In this document: positions 17,679 to 25,943 of the stretch, piece after piece
Numbering within the stretch: position 1 is the stretch's first letter
Layout of the letters: every line of letters begins with the position of its first letter
Position numbers and translations under genes: made by a program
The notes under the pieces: generated by a model
Database searches by the model: none
Told to the model about the DNA's origin: nothing
The model's input: only the letters and a program-made list of their open reading frames with translations
Assembly: GCA_046047235.1 (NCBI GenBank)
Contig: JBJOII010000049.1
Location: 1-27,816, forward strand
Direction: 5' to 3'
DNA from: JBMTVN01 sp046047235
Lineage (GTDB): Bacteria > Verrucomicrobiota > Verrucomicrobiia > Limisphaerales > JAHDYP01
DNA length: 27,816 bases

Positions 17679-18576
17679 GAGTAGCGGATGGTTTGTTCGT
17701 GGTAATGGGGGTGAAGCAGTGGTGCAGGAGGCCTTGGCGATTGGCCATTTGGACCGCGAGGCCGGGGCGGGCATTGATTTCGATGACCATGGGTCCGAGG
17801 TGGGCATCGAAGAGGATATCGACGCCCATGTAGCCGAGGGGCACGGCCTGGTAGCAGAGTCTGGCGGCTTCGAGGCATTGTTGAAAGCCCTGGACGGCGT
17901 GGCCTGCGAGGGGTTCGTTGGTATTGGGGTGATATTGGACCGGGCGGTTTTTCCAGACGCCGCCCAGGGTTTTTCCTGTTTGGAGATCGACGCCGACGCC
18001 GACTGCACCGCGGTGGAGGTTGGCTTTGCCGTCGGACTCTTGAGTGGGGACGCGGGCCATGGCCATGACGGGTGTGCCATTGGAGACGATGATTCGGAGG
18101 TCGGGTGCGCCCGGGGCTTTGGGCATGATCCAGGAGTCATCGGGTGAGAGGCGTTGTTCGATGATGGCGGTATCGAGGGCCCGGCCGAAGGAGAATTCGC
18201 CGTCGAGGATTTGGGCGAGCAGGAAGGCGAAGTGGCGGCGCGGGATGGGGGTGCCGTCATGTCCGACCACGTGGTGTTCTTCGGCTTGGGAGCAGATGAG
18301 CACGCCGCGGCCGCGGGATGAGCGGGCGGGTTTGAGGACGAAGGGGGTTTTTGATTCGAGGAGGTTTTGGTAGGCGGGTTGGATATCGCGGTGTGAGCGG
18401 ATGTTGTGGAGGGTTTTTGGTGTGGGGACGCCGGCTTGGGTGAGGCGTGTTTTGGCGGCGGCTTTGTCGTTGGCGAGGCTGATGAGGGCTTTGGTGTTTC
18501 GTTGGGAGACGAGGTGCCGATTGCGGTGGTTCATGCCGAGCACACCGGCGAGCGAGGAGAAGAGGGAGATGCTCAT
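17620..18576 (-). CDS. RimK-like ATP-grasp ligase (alpha-L-glutamate ligase-like)
   Basis: A 318-residue ATP-grasp enzyme of the type annotated 'alpha-L-glutamate ligase-like protein' (TIGR02291 group), expected to form an amide bond between a carboxylate and an amine through an acylphosphate. Visible features: N-terminal GMNHRNRHLVSQRN...ANDKAAAKTRLTQAGVPTP; FVLKPARSSRGRGV with ATP-binding K82 and the flexible glycine-rich loop; DLRIIVSNGTPVMAMAR; and the metal-binding end MGVDILFD...MVIEINARPGL with D253, E266 and N268. All ATP-grasp ligands seem present. The last ~25 residues (from TNKPSATHETIE) are variable and overlap the TPR gene. It starts two bases after the stop of the transglutaminase-like gene, a pairing known from many bacteria. 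The natural substrate of this family is not established to my knowledge. Confidence 0.92.
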   Translation of the reverse strand: MSISLFSSLAGVLGMNHRNRHLVSQRNTKALISLANDKAAAKTRLTQAGVPTPKTLHNIRSHRDIQPAYQNLLESKTPFVLKPARSSRGRGVLICSQAEEHHVVGHDGTPIPRRHFAFLLAQILDGEFSFGRALDTAIIEQRLSPDDSWIMPKAPGAPDLRIIVSNGTPVMAMARVPTQESDGKANLHRGAVGVGVDLQTGKTLGGVWKNRPVQYHPNTNEPLAGHAVQGFQQCLEAARLCYQAVPLGYMGVDILFDAHLGPMVIEINARPGLAVQMANRQGLLHHCFTPITTNKPSATHETIENPLPDSSPANSPAA

Positions 18577-18578
18577 GA

Positions 18579-20183
18579 TCAGGCGGTTGTGGGGCTGGAG
18601 GTATCGGTATTAATTCCGCGGAAGCGGATGAGTTCGAGGAGGCGGAGGCCGCTCCAGGATCCGATGACGAGGTTGATTGCGATATTGGCGAGGAGGAGTT
18701 CGGGGAAGGCGGCGACGAGGAGGCGGACTTCCGAGTCACTGATGACGAGGTAGCAGGCGCAGGAGACCACGTAGGTGATGGCCATGCGTTTCCAGGCTTC
18801 GGCCCAGCTATCTTCGAGGATTGTTTGGCTGAAGCGTTCACTGGTGAGGGTCATGATGGCCATGGGGAAGAGGCTGACTGCTGCGCCGCTGGTCATGCCG
18901 AGTTTGATGGCGGTGATGGAGACGACCATGAGTGAGATGACGACGAACGTGAGGATGATGGCGAGTCTGGGGACGTGGAGGAGGTGGAGACGGATGAGGG
19001 CGAAGTTGAGGAAGCTGGAGGCGAGGATGATAGTGGCGAAGAGGATACTACCGAGGATGAATCCGGTTTCCTGGAAGGAGACGGCGATGAGGGCGGGCAT
19101 GAAGGTGCCGAAGGGGACGAGGCCGATGATATTGCGGGTGATACAGACCGTGGTGGCGGCGATGGGGATCATGAGGATGACCATGATGACATTGAGGGAG
19201 ATGTGGAAATCCTTGAGGGAGACCCAATAGCTGAGGAAGTTTTGGGTATTGCTGACACTGGAGAGCACGGCTTGTTCGGGTTGGGTGAGTTGGGGTTGGA
19301 CGATCCACTGCCAATCGAAGCCGATGTTTTTTGTATGGGTAAAGGCGGGTTGGTCGCCTTTGGCGAGTTCGAGGTAATGTTCGGGGATTTCGGCGAAGTG
19401 GCCGTTTGTGGGGCAGAGGGGGACCCAGGTATCATCGACGAGCACTTCAGTCCAGGCGTGGGTGGTCCGTTTGCTGGTATTTTGGAGGATGAGGCCTTTG
19501 GCCATGCGGGCGGGGATACCGCGTGCGCGGAAGAGGGCAACCAGGAGGCGGTTTTTTCCATTGCAGGAGGCTTCGTTGAGTCGGCGGGCGGTGAGGGCAT
19601 CGGTGGGGCCGCGGACCTTTTTATAGGCGACCTGTTGGTAGACGTAGTTATAGGCATTGCGGATGGAGGTGGCGAAGTCGGTTTCCGGGGGCATGAGTTC
19701 CCGGGAGAGCTTGATGATGTCTTCGGCGTCGGACTGTATATCATCGGAGGGCAGGAGATATTTCTGGTAGCCTTCGCGGGTTTCGATGGGGACGGGTGTG
19801 TTTGCGGCGGGGAGGGGGTATTCACGGGCTTCTGTTTGGGCGAAGAAGGAGTAATTGATGCGGTGAGTATCCGTGAGGTCGCGGGCGTACCAGCGGGCTT
19901 CGCGGTCCCGGGTGATGGAGTAGCGGAAGACATCGGAGGCTTGTTGTTCCTGGCGGATGCGCTGGCGGTCCGTTTGGACGGGCAGGACGGCATCCACGTA
20001 GGCATTTTTGCCGTTGCCTTCGACTTCCATGACCAGTCGGACGAAGTAGCCTTTTTCGGGCTGGATGCTGGCCATGGTGTAGCCGAGGACATCGACCTTA
20101 TAGATGATGATCCCGGCGGTGAGGGCCATCAGCAGCGTGGCGAGCAGGAGTTCGACTTTGCCGAAGTGTTTGAGTGCACTCAT
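18579..20183 (-). CDS. Transglutaminase-like protein fused to seven transmembrane helices (UUP1 / Transglut_i_TM type)
   Basis: A 534-residue membrane protein. One N-terminal helix (about 11-30) is followed by an extracytoplasmic region of ~290 residues with a transglutaminase fold, then about seven hydrophobic helices from ~330 to 515. This is the layout of PF14400 plus PF14402, the 'inactive transglutaminase fused to 7 TM helices'. In the core, C207 (SCNGK) lies 15 residues before the G of GIPAR, as the catalytic Cys does in active enzymes, and H242 (THAWTEV) matches the catalytic His; the Asp normally found in DPTNG is C257 (LCPTNG). So two of three catalytic residues remain. The ATP-grasp gene follows after two bases. 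The family probably supports amide-bond chemistry or recognition of its products at the membrane; that function is inferred. Confidence 0.92.
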   Translation of the reverse strand: MSALKHFGKVELLLATLLMALTAGIIIYKVDVLGYTMASIQPEKGYFVRLVMEVEGNGKNAYVDAVLPVQTDRQRIRQEQQASDVFRYSITRDREARWYARDLTDTHRINYSFFAQTEAREYPLPAANTPVPIETREGYQKYLLPSDDIQSDAEDIIKLSRELMPPETDFATSIRNAYNYVYQQVAYKKVRGPTDALTARRLNEASCNGKNRLLVALFRARGIPARMAKGLILQNTSKRTTHAWTEVLVDDTWVPLCPTNGHFAEIPEHYLELAKGDQPAFTHTKNIGFDWQWIVQPQLTQPEQAVLSSVSNTQNFLSYWVSLKDFHISLNVIMVILMIPIAATTVCITRNIIGLVPFGTFMPALIAVSFQETGFILGSILFATIILASSFLNFALIRLHLLHVPRLAIILTFVVISLMVVSITAIKLGMTSGAAVSLFPMAIMTLTSERFSQTILEDSWAEAWKRMAITYVVSCACYLVISDSEVRLLVAAFPELLLANIAINLVIGSWSGLRLLELIRFRGINTDTSSPTTA

Positions 20184-20240
20184 GTGACGTCTAGAAAGTG
20201 TTCGGGGCTTCGTGCTGCTGGCCTTAGCTGCTTTTTGATC

Positions 20241-23200
20241 CTAGGGGTTCACGACACGGAAGAATGTATTTTCGGTCGTGGGTGTAGTGACCGTGACGGT
20301 TTGAGGGTTGCCGTCTCCGGTTCCGCTGGCGACGGACTGCCATTGTGGTGCGTCGAGGCTGGTTGCGGCGTCGAGGCTGTAGTCGATTCCAGGGGAGGTG
20401 GTGAACGTGATCTGGAGTTCTCCGGGGTTTGTGGTGGCGAAGGTCAGGACTGCCGGGGTGGCTGTCGTTGGGGCGAGGAGTTGGATGTTGAGCCCTGTGA
20501 GACTTTGGCCGCCGGTGATATCGACTGTGGTGGCGGAGCCAGCGGACTCCGTGTTGCCGAGGAAGGTGGTCAGGTAGGCGCTTCCGTTGGGTGGGGTGGC
20601 GCGGAGGAGGTAGGAACCCGGCGAGAGGTTCGGGAGGTTGAAGTTGCCTGCGGCATCGGAGGTGACTGGCGGTGCGGCTTGCGCGAGAGAGCCCGGGACG
20701 AGGAGTTCCACCATGGCGCCGCTGACTGGGGCTGCGGTGGTTGGGGCGGTGATTTGGCCTGAGGCGGAGCTGAGGGCAGCGAGGCTGAAGTCGATGCCTG
20801 TGGTTGCTGATGCGCTGGAGACATCAACCGTGGAGCCGAGGTCCAATGAGTTCTGGTTATTGAAGAACTGGGGGGCAAAGCCCTGAGTAGGGTCTGTGCC
20901 GGCGGCGACTTTGTAGGTGCCAGGGTCCACTGGTCCGATGATGAACGTTCCATCGGGATTGGACCGGATTCCGGTCTGGATTCGGACCAGGCTGGAGGCG
21001 TTGTAGAGGTCGATTTGGATGTTGTCCAGCGGGTTGCCCTGAGTGTCCTGGATGGTGCCGGTGATCCAGCCTGCGGAGGTGAGGTTGAAGTTGATGTTTG
21101 GGGTATCGAGGCCGGCGTTGATTGTGATAGGGGTTGCCGAGGAGGCGGTCAGAGCAAGGCTGTAGTATTGGTGTTGCCAGCCTTGGGTTGCGGCTGGGTC
21201 AGCGCGCAGGACGACCGTTCCCACCGGGAGCGGGCCGAGCTGGTAAGAGCCGTCGGGGCCGCTTTTTGCCGTGACACCGATGTATTGGCCGGTGAGGGCA
21301 TCGAAGGCATCGAGGTCGACGTTGGCGATGGGGTTGCCGGACACGGCATCGGTGATGAAGCCGCTGGCGGAGCCGGCCTGGTCGAGAGCGAAGTCGATAC
21401 TCGGGGTGGCGGTATTGGCGACGATGGTTACGGGTGTGGCTGTTCCCGGGGTGAGCGCGGCGGGGTAGTAGAGGCGCATGTAGCCTTGGAGGAGGGAGGG
21501 GTCGGCGCGGACGAGGTAATCGCCGGGGAGGAGGGGGCCGAGCTGGTAGGAGCCGTCGGCAGCGCTGATGGCGTTGATATCGAGACGTTCGCCGGTGGTG
21601 AGGTAGATATCGAGATCGACGGCCGGGAGACCGACGCCCGAGGAGGCGATGGTGCCTGTCAGGCTGCCTGCAGCAGCGAGGGTGAAGTCGACATTGCTGG
21701 TAATCTGGCTCGCGTTGACCGTGACGAACGAGCCGGTATCGAGAGTGAGGGCATGGGGGTAGTAGATCCGGGGGAAGCCTTGGGTGATCGTGGGATCGAC
21801 GCGGAGGCGATAATTGCCGACTGGAACCGCCCCGATGGAGAAGGTGCCGTTGGTATCGGTGGCGGCGTTATATGGCAGGCGTTGTCCGAGTTCGTCATAG
21901 ACGTCGAGGTCGATACCGTTGAGCGGGTTGCCGAGATTATCGGTGACCGTTCCGGTGATCCAGCCGCCGGGTTGGAGGGAAAAGTCGATTCCTGAAGCAT
22001 CGGTACCTGGGGTGACGTTGATTGGCGTGGCGTTGTTGAAATCTGTGGCCTGGTTGAAATATTCCAGTACCCAGCCTTGGGTGGAATCGGGTTGGGCGCG
22101 GAGGATGATATCCCCTGCGGGCAGGGGGCCGAGCTGGTAGTTGCCGTTGGTATCGCTACGGGTGGTGACGTCGATGAAAGTTCCGGTGAGTGCGTCGTAA
22201 GCATCGAGATCGATGTTTGGGAGGGGGAGGCCGGAGAGGGCATCGGTAATGGTGCCTCTGATGGATCCGGCGGGTGAGAGTGAGAAGTCGATTCCGGGTG
22301 TGGTGTTATTGATGGTGACCGTGATGGGAGTGGCGGTGGAGGCGGCGAGTTCCCCGGGGTAGTAGAGGCGGATATAGCCTTGGACCAGGGAGGGATCGGC
22401 GCGGAGGAGGTAATCGCCGGCGGGGAGCGGGCCGAGTTGGTAGGTACCGTCGATTTGGGAGGTGGCAGTTACATCAAGTTTGTCACCAGTTACGGTGTAG
22501 ACATCGAGGTCGACGCCGGGGATGCCGGTTTGGGTGTTGGCGTCGGCGATGGTGCCTTGGATATTGCCGGCTTGGGGCAGGTTGAAGTCGATATTTTGGG
22601 TGGATTGTCCGGTTTGGACGGTGATCAGGGTGCTGCCACTGGATGTGAGAGAGGTTGGGTAGTAGAGGCGGGCGAAGTTTTGGGCGAGGGAGGGATCGGC
22701 GCGGAGGTAATATTCTCCGGGGGGGAGGGCGCCGAGGGTGTAGGTGCCGTTGGTGGTGGAGGTTGCATTGTAGGGGAGTCGGTTGCCGAGCGTATCGAAG
22801 ACATCGAGGTCGATGCCTTCGAGGGGTTGGCCAGTGGAGGCATTGGCGATGGTGCCTTGGATAGTGCCACCGGGTTGGAGGTCGAAGTTGATGCCGCTGA
22901 CGCTGGTGGTGGTGATGACGATGGGGGTGGAGGTGAGTTTGTCCTGGCCGCCGCCGTAGTAGGTGTCGAGGTAGAACTGGCCGAGGTCAGGGTTGGGGTC
23001 TGCCTTGAGGAAATACGTCCCCGGGGGGAGGGCTCCGATTTCGAAGGTGCCATTGGGTCCGGTGGTGCCGGGGTAGCCATCGAGGAATTCTCCGTTTTCG
23101 GCGTAGATGTCGAGATCAACGGCATCGAGGGGTGTTCCGTTTACGGACACTGTTCCAGTGATGGATCTTCCGGTGGAGAGTTGGAAATCGATGCCGCTGA

Positions 23201-23651
23201 CGTTGCCGTTGTCGGGGACCTGGATCCAGGTGGCCTGGCTGCGGAGGAAGGTTTGATCGTAGTAGAGGTCGACGAAATAGTCTGCGAGGGTGCTATCGGC
23301 GCGGATGAGGTAGGAGCCTCCGGCTGGGAGAGTGAGGGTATAGGAACCGTCGGCTGTGGTGGTGCCTCCGGTGATGGTGACACTGCCTAGTTCGTCGAAG
23401 GCGTCGAGGTCGATGCCGGCGATTCCGAGGCCGGTGACGCTGTTGAGGACCGTACCGGAGACGGTGGTTTGGGCGAGCGAGGCTAGAGGGAGGGAGAGGG
23501 CGAGAGTGGCGAGGGCGAGAATGCGCCGTGCGCAAGGTGGGACGAAATTCGGTTGGTAGATTTCTGATTCTTTAAAATGGTAGAGCCATCGGGAACTGGA
23601 CGGCTGCGTGGGTTTTAGCACTCTGCATGCCAGATTTCTGCCGATAGACAT
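20241..23651 (-). CDS. Giant secreted repeat protein with ten carboxypeptidase-regulatory / CNA-B-like domains
   Basis: 1,136 residues from ATG 23651, the only in-frame ATG ahead of the signal sequence (ILALATLALSLPLASLAQ, about 44-61); the preceding ~40 residues make an unusually long n-region, so a non-ATG start cannot be excluded. From residue 62 there are ten repeats of ~97-101 residues with the plan xxxGTIxDxxTGxPLxxIDLDxYD...DGxYxLGPLPxGxYxLRADPxxxQGxxxxYY...TPITV...GIDFxLxxAG. This is the beta-sandwich pattern of carboxypeptidase-regulatory-like or CNA-B/SdrD-B-like domains of surface proteins. A C-terminal module ends TFFRVVNP, like the neighbouring proteases. It is probably an extracellular stalk, adhesin or matrix protein. 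It ends 57 bases before the transglutaminase-like gene and may be the first gene of that operon. No sortase signal is seen. Confidence 0.88.
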   Translation of the reverse strand: MSIGRNLACRVLKPTQPSSSRWLYHFKESEIYQPNFVPPCARRILALATLALSLPLASLAQTTVSGTVLNSVTGLGIAGIDLDAFDELGSVTITGGTTTADGSYTLTLPAGGSYLIRADSTLADYFVDLYYDQTFLRSQATWIQVPDNGNVSGIDFQLSTGRSITGTVSVNGTPLDAVDLDIYAENGEFLDGYPGTTGPNGTFEIGALPPGTYFLKADPNPDLGQFYLDTYYGGGQDKLTSTPIVITTTSVSGINFDLQPGGTIQGTIANASTGQPLEGIDLDVFDTLGNRLPYNATSTTNGTYTLGALPPGEYYLRADPSLAQNFARLYYPTSLTSSGSTLITVQTGQSTQNIDFNLPQAGNIQGTIADANTQTGIPGVDLDVYTVTGDKLDVTATSQIDGTYQLGPLPAGDYLLRADPSLVQGYIRLYYPGELAASTATPITVTINNTTPGIDFSLSPAGSIRGTITDALSGLPLPNIDLDAYDALTGTFIDVTTRSDTNGNYQLGPLPAGDIILRAQPDSTQGWVLEYFNQATDFNNATPINVTPGTDASGIDFSLQPGGWITGTVTDNLGNPLNGIDLDVYDELGQRLPYNAATDTNGTFSIGAVPVGNYRLRVDPTITQGFPRIYYPHALTLDTGSFVTVNASQITSNVDFTLAAAGSLTGTIASSGVGLPAVDLDIYLTTGERLDINAISAADGSYQLGPLLPGDYLVRADPSLLQGYMRLYYPAALTPGTATPVTIVANTATPSIDFALDQAGSASGFITDAVSGNPIANVDLDAFDALTGQYIGVTAKSGPDGSYQLGPLPVGTVVLRADPAATQGWQHQYYSLALTASSATPITINAGLDTPNINFNLTSAGWITGTIQDTQGNPLDNIQIDLYNASSLVRIQTGIRSNPDGTFIIGPVDPGTYKVAAGTDPTQGFAPQFFNNQNSLDLGSTVDVSSASATTGIDFSLAALSSASGQITAPTTAAPVSGAMVELLVPGSLAQAAPPVTSDAAGNFNLPNLSPGSYLLRATPPNGSAYLTTFLGNTESAGSATTVDITGGQSLTGLNIQLLAPTTATPAVLTFATTNPGELQITFTTSPGIDYSLDAATSLDAPQWQSVASGTGDGNPQTVTVTTPTTENTFFRVVNP
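20473..23468 (-). repeat. Ten tandem ~300-bp coding repeats with a three-repeat super-period
   Basis: Each unit encodes one Ig-like/CNA-B-like domain. Units 3, 4 and 5 pair with 6, 7 and 8: RLPYNA occurs in 3 and 6; the stretch from LDV/LDI through DPSLxQGYxRLYYP in 4 and 7; and DAxDALTGxxI in 5 and 8. Unit 9 (WITGTIQDTQGNPL) resembles unit 6 (WITGTVTDNLGNPL). Units 1, 2 and 10 are more divergent. Confidence 0.8.
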
Positions 23652-23681
23652 GTTACGTAAAGATGCGACATTAACGTAACA
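23651..23681. promoter_or_regulatory. Inverted repeat TGTTACGT-N15-ACGTAACA at the repeat-protein start
   Basis: Two perfect 8-base arms separated by 15 bases; the left arm begins on the last base of the start codon, so the element covers the leader immediately upstream of the gene. It is AT-rich within a GC-rich region. It could be an operator for a dimeric regulator or an RNA hairpin controlling translation. It also lies in the divergent gap shared with the kinase / V-ATPase operon. Confidence 0.4.
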
Positions 23682-23790
23682 ATCAGGCGTCCACCCATCC
23701 GCTCTGGTTTGAGGTCAGGTGGATTACGTGGGGTGTCGTATGAGGTGAGGCTTTGAGGAAGGGCGGGCGTGGGAAAGAGAGGTGAGAGAG

Positions 23791-24594
23791 ATGACGCACG
23801 TCGAGACGATGGTATCGCGGCAGGTCATGCTTACTGAGCTGAAGCGGCGGTTGGAGGAGGAGGGGCACAGGGTGGCGCCGGCGATGGTGGATGGCGTGGT
23901 TTATGGTCCGTGTTTATTGGTTTCGCGTTCTTGTGGGAGTGGTGGGCGGAGTTTGGCTGGGGTGGTGGGGCAGAGGTTGGGGTGGTGGGTGGTGGACCGG
24001 GAGATTGTGGAGGAGATTGCTGTTCGCAGTCATGTGAGGGCGCGGTTGGTGGAGAGCGTGGATGCGCGGGTGCGATCCAAGTGGACTTCGGGTGTGGCAT
24101 GGTTAGCGGATGGGATCGGGTTGAGTCCGGGTGAGTATTTACAGCAGCTGAGGCAGGTGATTTTGGCACTGGGTCATCATGGGGATGTCGTGATCATGGG
24201 GCGTGGTGCGCAGTATATGCTTCCTTCCAGAGGGATGTTGAGGTTGCGGGTGGTGGCACCGTTGGAGGTGCGGGTGCAGCGCATTGTGGATCGGGAGCAT
24301 TTGTCGGTGGAGCAGGCGCGTCGGTGGGTGGGGGTGAAGGATGTGGAGCGGGACGAGTATTTACGGCGGACCTTTGGGAGAGATGCGGCGCGGGCGGAGG
24401 ATTACGATTTAGTGGTGAACACTGGGGAGCTCGAATTGGAACGGGCGGCGGACGTGGTTGTGGCGGCGTTGCGCGGGAAGTTTGGGGAGTTGAGTCGGCT
24501 GCTGCCTGCGTGCGGTCGGGCCATTGGTGCGGAGGATGGGGTGGGAGCGGGGCGGGCGTTGCAACCGGGGAGTTTGATGGAGGCGGAGAGGTGA
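23791..24594 (+). CDS. Cytidylate-kinase-like protein (PF13189 type)
   Basis: 267 residues from ATG 23791, supported by AGGTGA five bases upstream; GTG 23782 is an in-frame alternative. After ~40 N-terminal residues comes the nucleoside-monophosphate-kinase-like core: P-loop SRSCGSGGRSLA (45-56), RLGWWVVDREIVEEIA with D69/R70, VVIMGRGAQYML, and an arginine-rich lid (RVQRIVDREHLSVEQARRWV). This matches the cytidylate-kinase-like family rather than canonical Cmk. These proteins have the P-loop kinase fold, but their substrate is generally unknown. The stop codon overlaps the GTG start of the next gene (GTGA), so the protein is translationally coupled to the V-type ATPase subunits. A role in regulating or supporting the ATPase is possible but not shown. 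Confidence 0.85.
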   Translation: MTHVETMVSRQVMLTELKRRLEEEGHRVAPAMVDGVVYGPCLLVSRSCGSGGRSLAGVVGQRLGWWVVDREIVEEIAVRSHVRARLVESVDARVRSKWTSGVAWLADGIGLSPGEYLQQLRQVILALGHHGDVVIMGRGAQYMLPSRGMLRLRVVAPLEVRVQRIVDREHLSVEQARRWVGVKDVERDEYLRRTFGRDAARAEDYDLVVNTGELELERAADVVVAALRGKFGELSRLLPACGRAIGAEDGVGAGRALQPGSLMEAER

Positions 24595-24917
24595 GCGCCG
24601 AGGTGATCCAGCGGTTGGTGGCGGTGGAGGCGGAGGCGCGGGTGTTGGTGCGTGACGGGGAACTGGCTGCGGGGCGGGTTATAGCTGGGGCACAGGAGGA
24701 AGCGCGGCGTCGGGTGGCGTGCAGTCGTGCGGAGGCTCGTCGGGTTGGGAGCAGCGTGTTGGAGGGGGGGGTGGCGGAAGCCCGGGCGGAGGCAGAGCGG
24801 TTGGAGCGGGCTGGTGTGGCTGCGTATGAGTTGCGTCTGGTGGTTGGCGAGGGGAGGCGGGTGGAGTTGCTTGAGGCTTTGGTGGCGTGTGTGATTGGCG
24901 AGGAGGGAGGCGGATGA
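24591..24917 (+). CDS. V-type ATPase peripheral-stalk subunit (subunit H/G-like)
   Basis: 108 residues from GTG 24591, which overlaps the kinase stop by four bases; an upstream extension of the frame to 24324 lies inside the kinase gene and is rejected. The product is almost entirely a charged, Ala/Arg/Glu-rich helix (EAEARVLVRDGELAAGRVIA...AQEEARRRVACSRAEARR...AEARAEAERLERAG), as expected of the ~100-residue coiled-coil stator subunit that pairs with subunit E. The assignment rests mainly on helix character, length and position directly before subunits C and I. It contains a G8 tract (24764-24771) that keeps frame. Confidence 0.75.
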   Translation: MSAEVIQRLVAVEAEARVLVRDGELAAGRVIAGAQEEARRRVACSRAEARRVGSSVLEGGVAEARAEAERLERAGVAAYELRLVVGEGRRVELLEALVACVIGEEGGG

Positions 24918-24920
24918 GCC

Positions 24921-25943
24921 GTGCGTGGTTGGAGCGACAACCGGGAGTTTTTGGCGGCGATGCTGCATGGTCGGCGAGGGCGGTTGTTGGAGGGGGATAG
25001 ACTGATGCGGTTATGTGGGGGTGAGGGATGGGAGAGTGTGGCGGTGGAGTTGGGGGTGGATGGGGTGGGGGGAGGAGTGCTGGGTGTGGAGTTGGGTCTG
25101 TGGCGGCGTGCGGCGGTGGAGCTTGGGCGGGTGGCTGAAGCGTATGGCGGGGAGGTGGGGGAGTTTTTGCGGTGGTGGTGTCACCGGTTTTTGATTCGCG
25201 ATTATCGTCTTTTGATCCGTGCGGTGTTGGGCGGGGAGGAGGGAGTCTCTGGAGATCTGTTGGTATCTGGGGGAGTGGTGTGGGATACGATTCAGGATTT
25301 GGGGATTGAGGGGTTTTGCGATGGGTTGCCGCGCGGAGGTTTACGGGAGCGGTATGGGGCATTTTTGCGGGTGCATCCGGGGGAGCGTCGGGGGTTTCTG
25401 CATGAGGCTGTGCTGGAGCGGGCGTATTTGGAGGGTTTGGCGGAGCGTGCGGTGGGGTTGGGGGGTGAGGATGGGGAGCGTGTGAGGCGGTTGGTGGCGG
25501 CAGAACTGATGGGGGCGGAGTTATTGTTACTGGCTGCGGGTCGGTTTGTTTTTGGGCTGGGGGCGATGGATCTGGACTGTGTGCGGGCATTTGGCAGGGG
25601 GGTGGCGAGGCCGAGGTGGGATGCTGCGATGGGGGTGGGGACGTTGGCTGAGTTGGGGCGCTTATATTTGGGGGTGGCGTTCGATTTGAAGCCGGAGGAG
25701 AGGAGGGGTGGAGAGGTTGGGGTGGGGCAGTTGGAGCGTTTGGTGATGGTGAGGCATTGGCAGATGGCGAACCGGGTGTTTCGAGGGAGCTCGATGAGTT
25801 ATGGGGTTGCGGTGGGTTATGCTGAGCTGCGGTGGTTGGAGGTGAGTTTGGCGGTGCGGTTAATGGAGGGGTTGAGGTTGGGGCTGGGGCGTGAGGTATT
25901 GGGGGCACGGCTGAGTGCGTTACAAGTGGGAGGTGGACGATGA
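24921..25943 (+). CDS. ntpC: V-type ATP synthase subunit C (AC39/d-like)
   Basis: 340 residues starting at GTG 24921; an in-frame TGA at 24915-24917, which is also the stop of the previous gene, fixes the upstream limit. GGAGG ends ten bases before the start. The protein is helical, with WWCHRFLIRDYRLLIRAVL, a middle stretch LHEAVLERAYLEGLAERA, and a C-terminal stretch NRVFRGSSMSYGVAVGYAELRWLEVSLAVRLM. The last recalls the conserved region of AC39 subunits, where an E-x-x-x-L/I-R pattern near the end is usual. Subunit C is the funnel that links the central rotor stalk to the membrane ring. Its stop overlaps the subunit I start by four bases (ATGA). Base composition is extreme: 39 G and 2 C at 25021-25080. 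Confidence 0.82.
   Translation: MRGWSDNREFLAAMLHGRRGRLLEGDRLMRLCGGEGWESVAVELGVDGVGGGVLGVELGLWRRAAVELGRVAEAYGGEVGEFLRWWCHRFLIRDYRLLIRAVLGGEEGVSGDLLVSGGVVWDTIQDLGIEGFCDGLPRGGLRERYGAFLRVHPGERRGFLHEAVLERAYLEGLAERAVGLGGEDGERVRRLVAAELMGAELLLLAAGRFVFGLGAMDLDCVRAFGRGVARPRWDAAMGVGTLAELGRLYLGVAFDLKPEERRGGEVGVGQLERLVMVRHWQMANRVFRGSSMSYGVAVGYAELRWLEVSLAVRLMEGLRLGLGREVLGARLSALQVGGGR

Noticed and set aside
17679..18260. N-terminal extension of the TPR gene
   Set aside because: The extension is Ser/Pro-rich noise inside the ATP-grasp gene; the lipoprotein signal begins at ATG 17678.
20473..23468. Possible CRISPR or non-coding tandem array
   Set aside because: The ~300-base units are open protein-coding domains without short identical repeats and spacers.
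24324..24590. N-terminal extension of the stalk-subunit gene
   Set aside because: It overlaps the kinase gene in another frame; the coiled-coil protein begins at GTG 24591.
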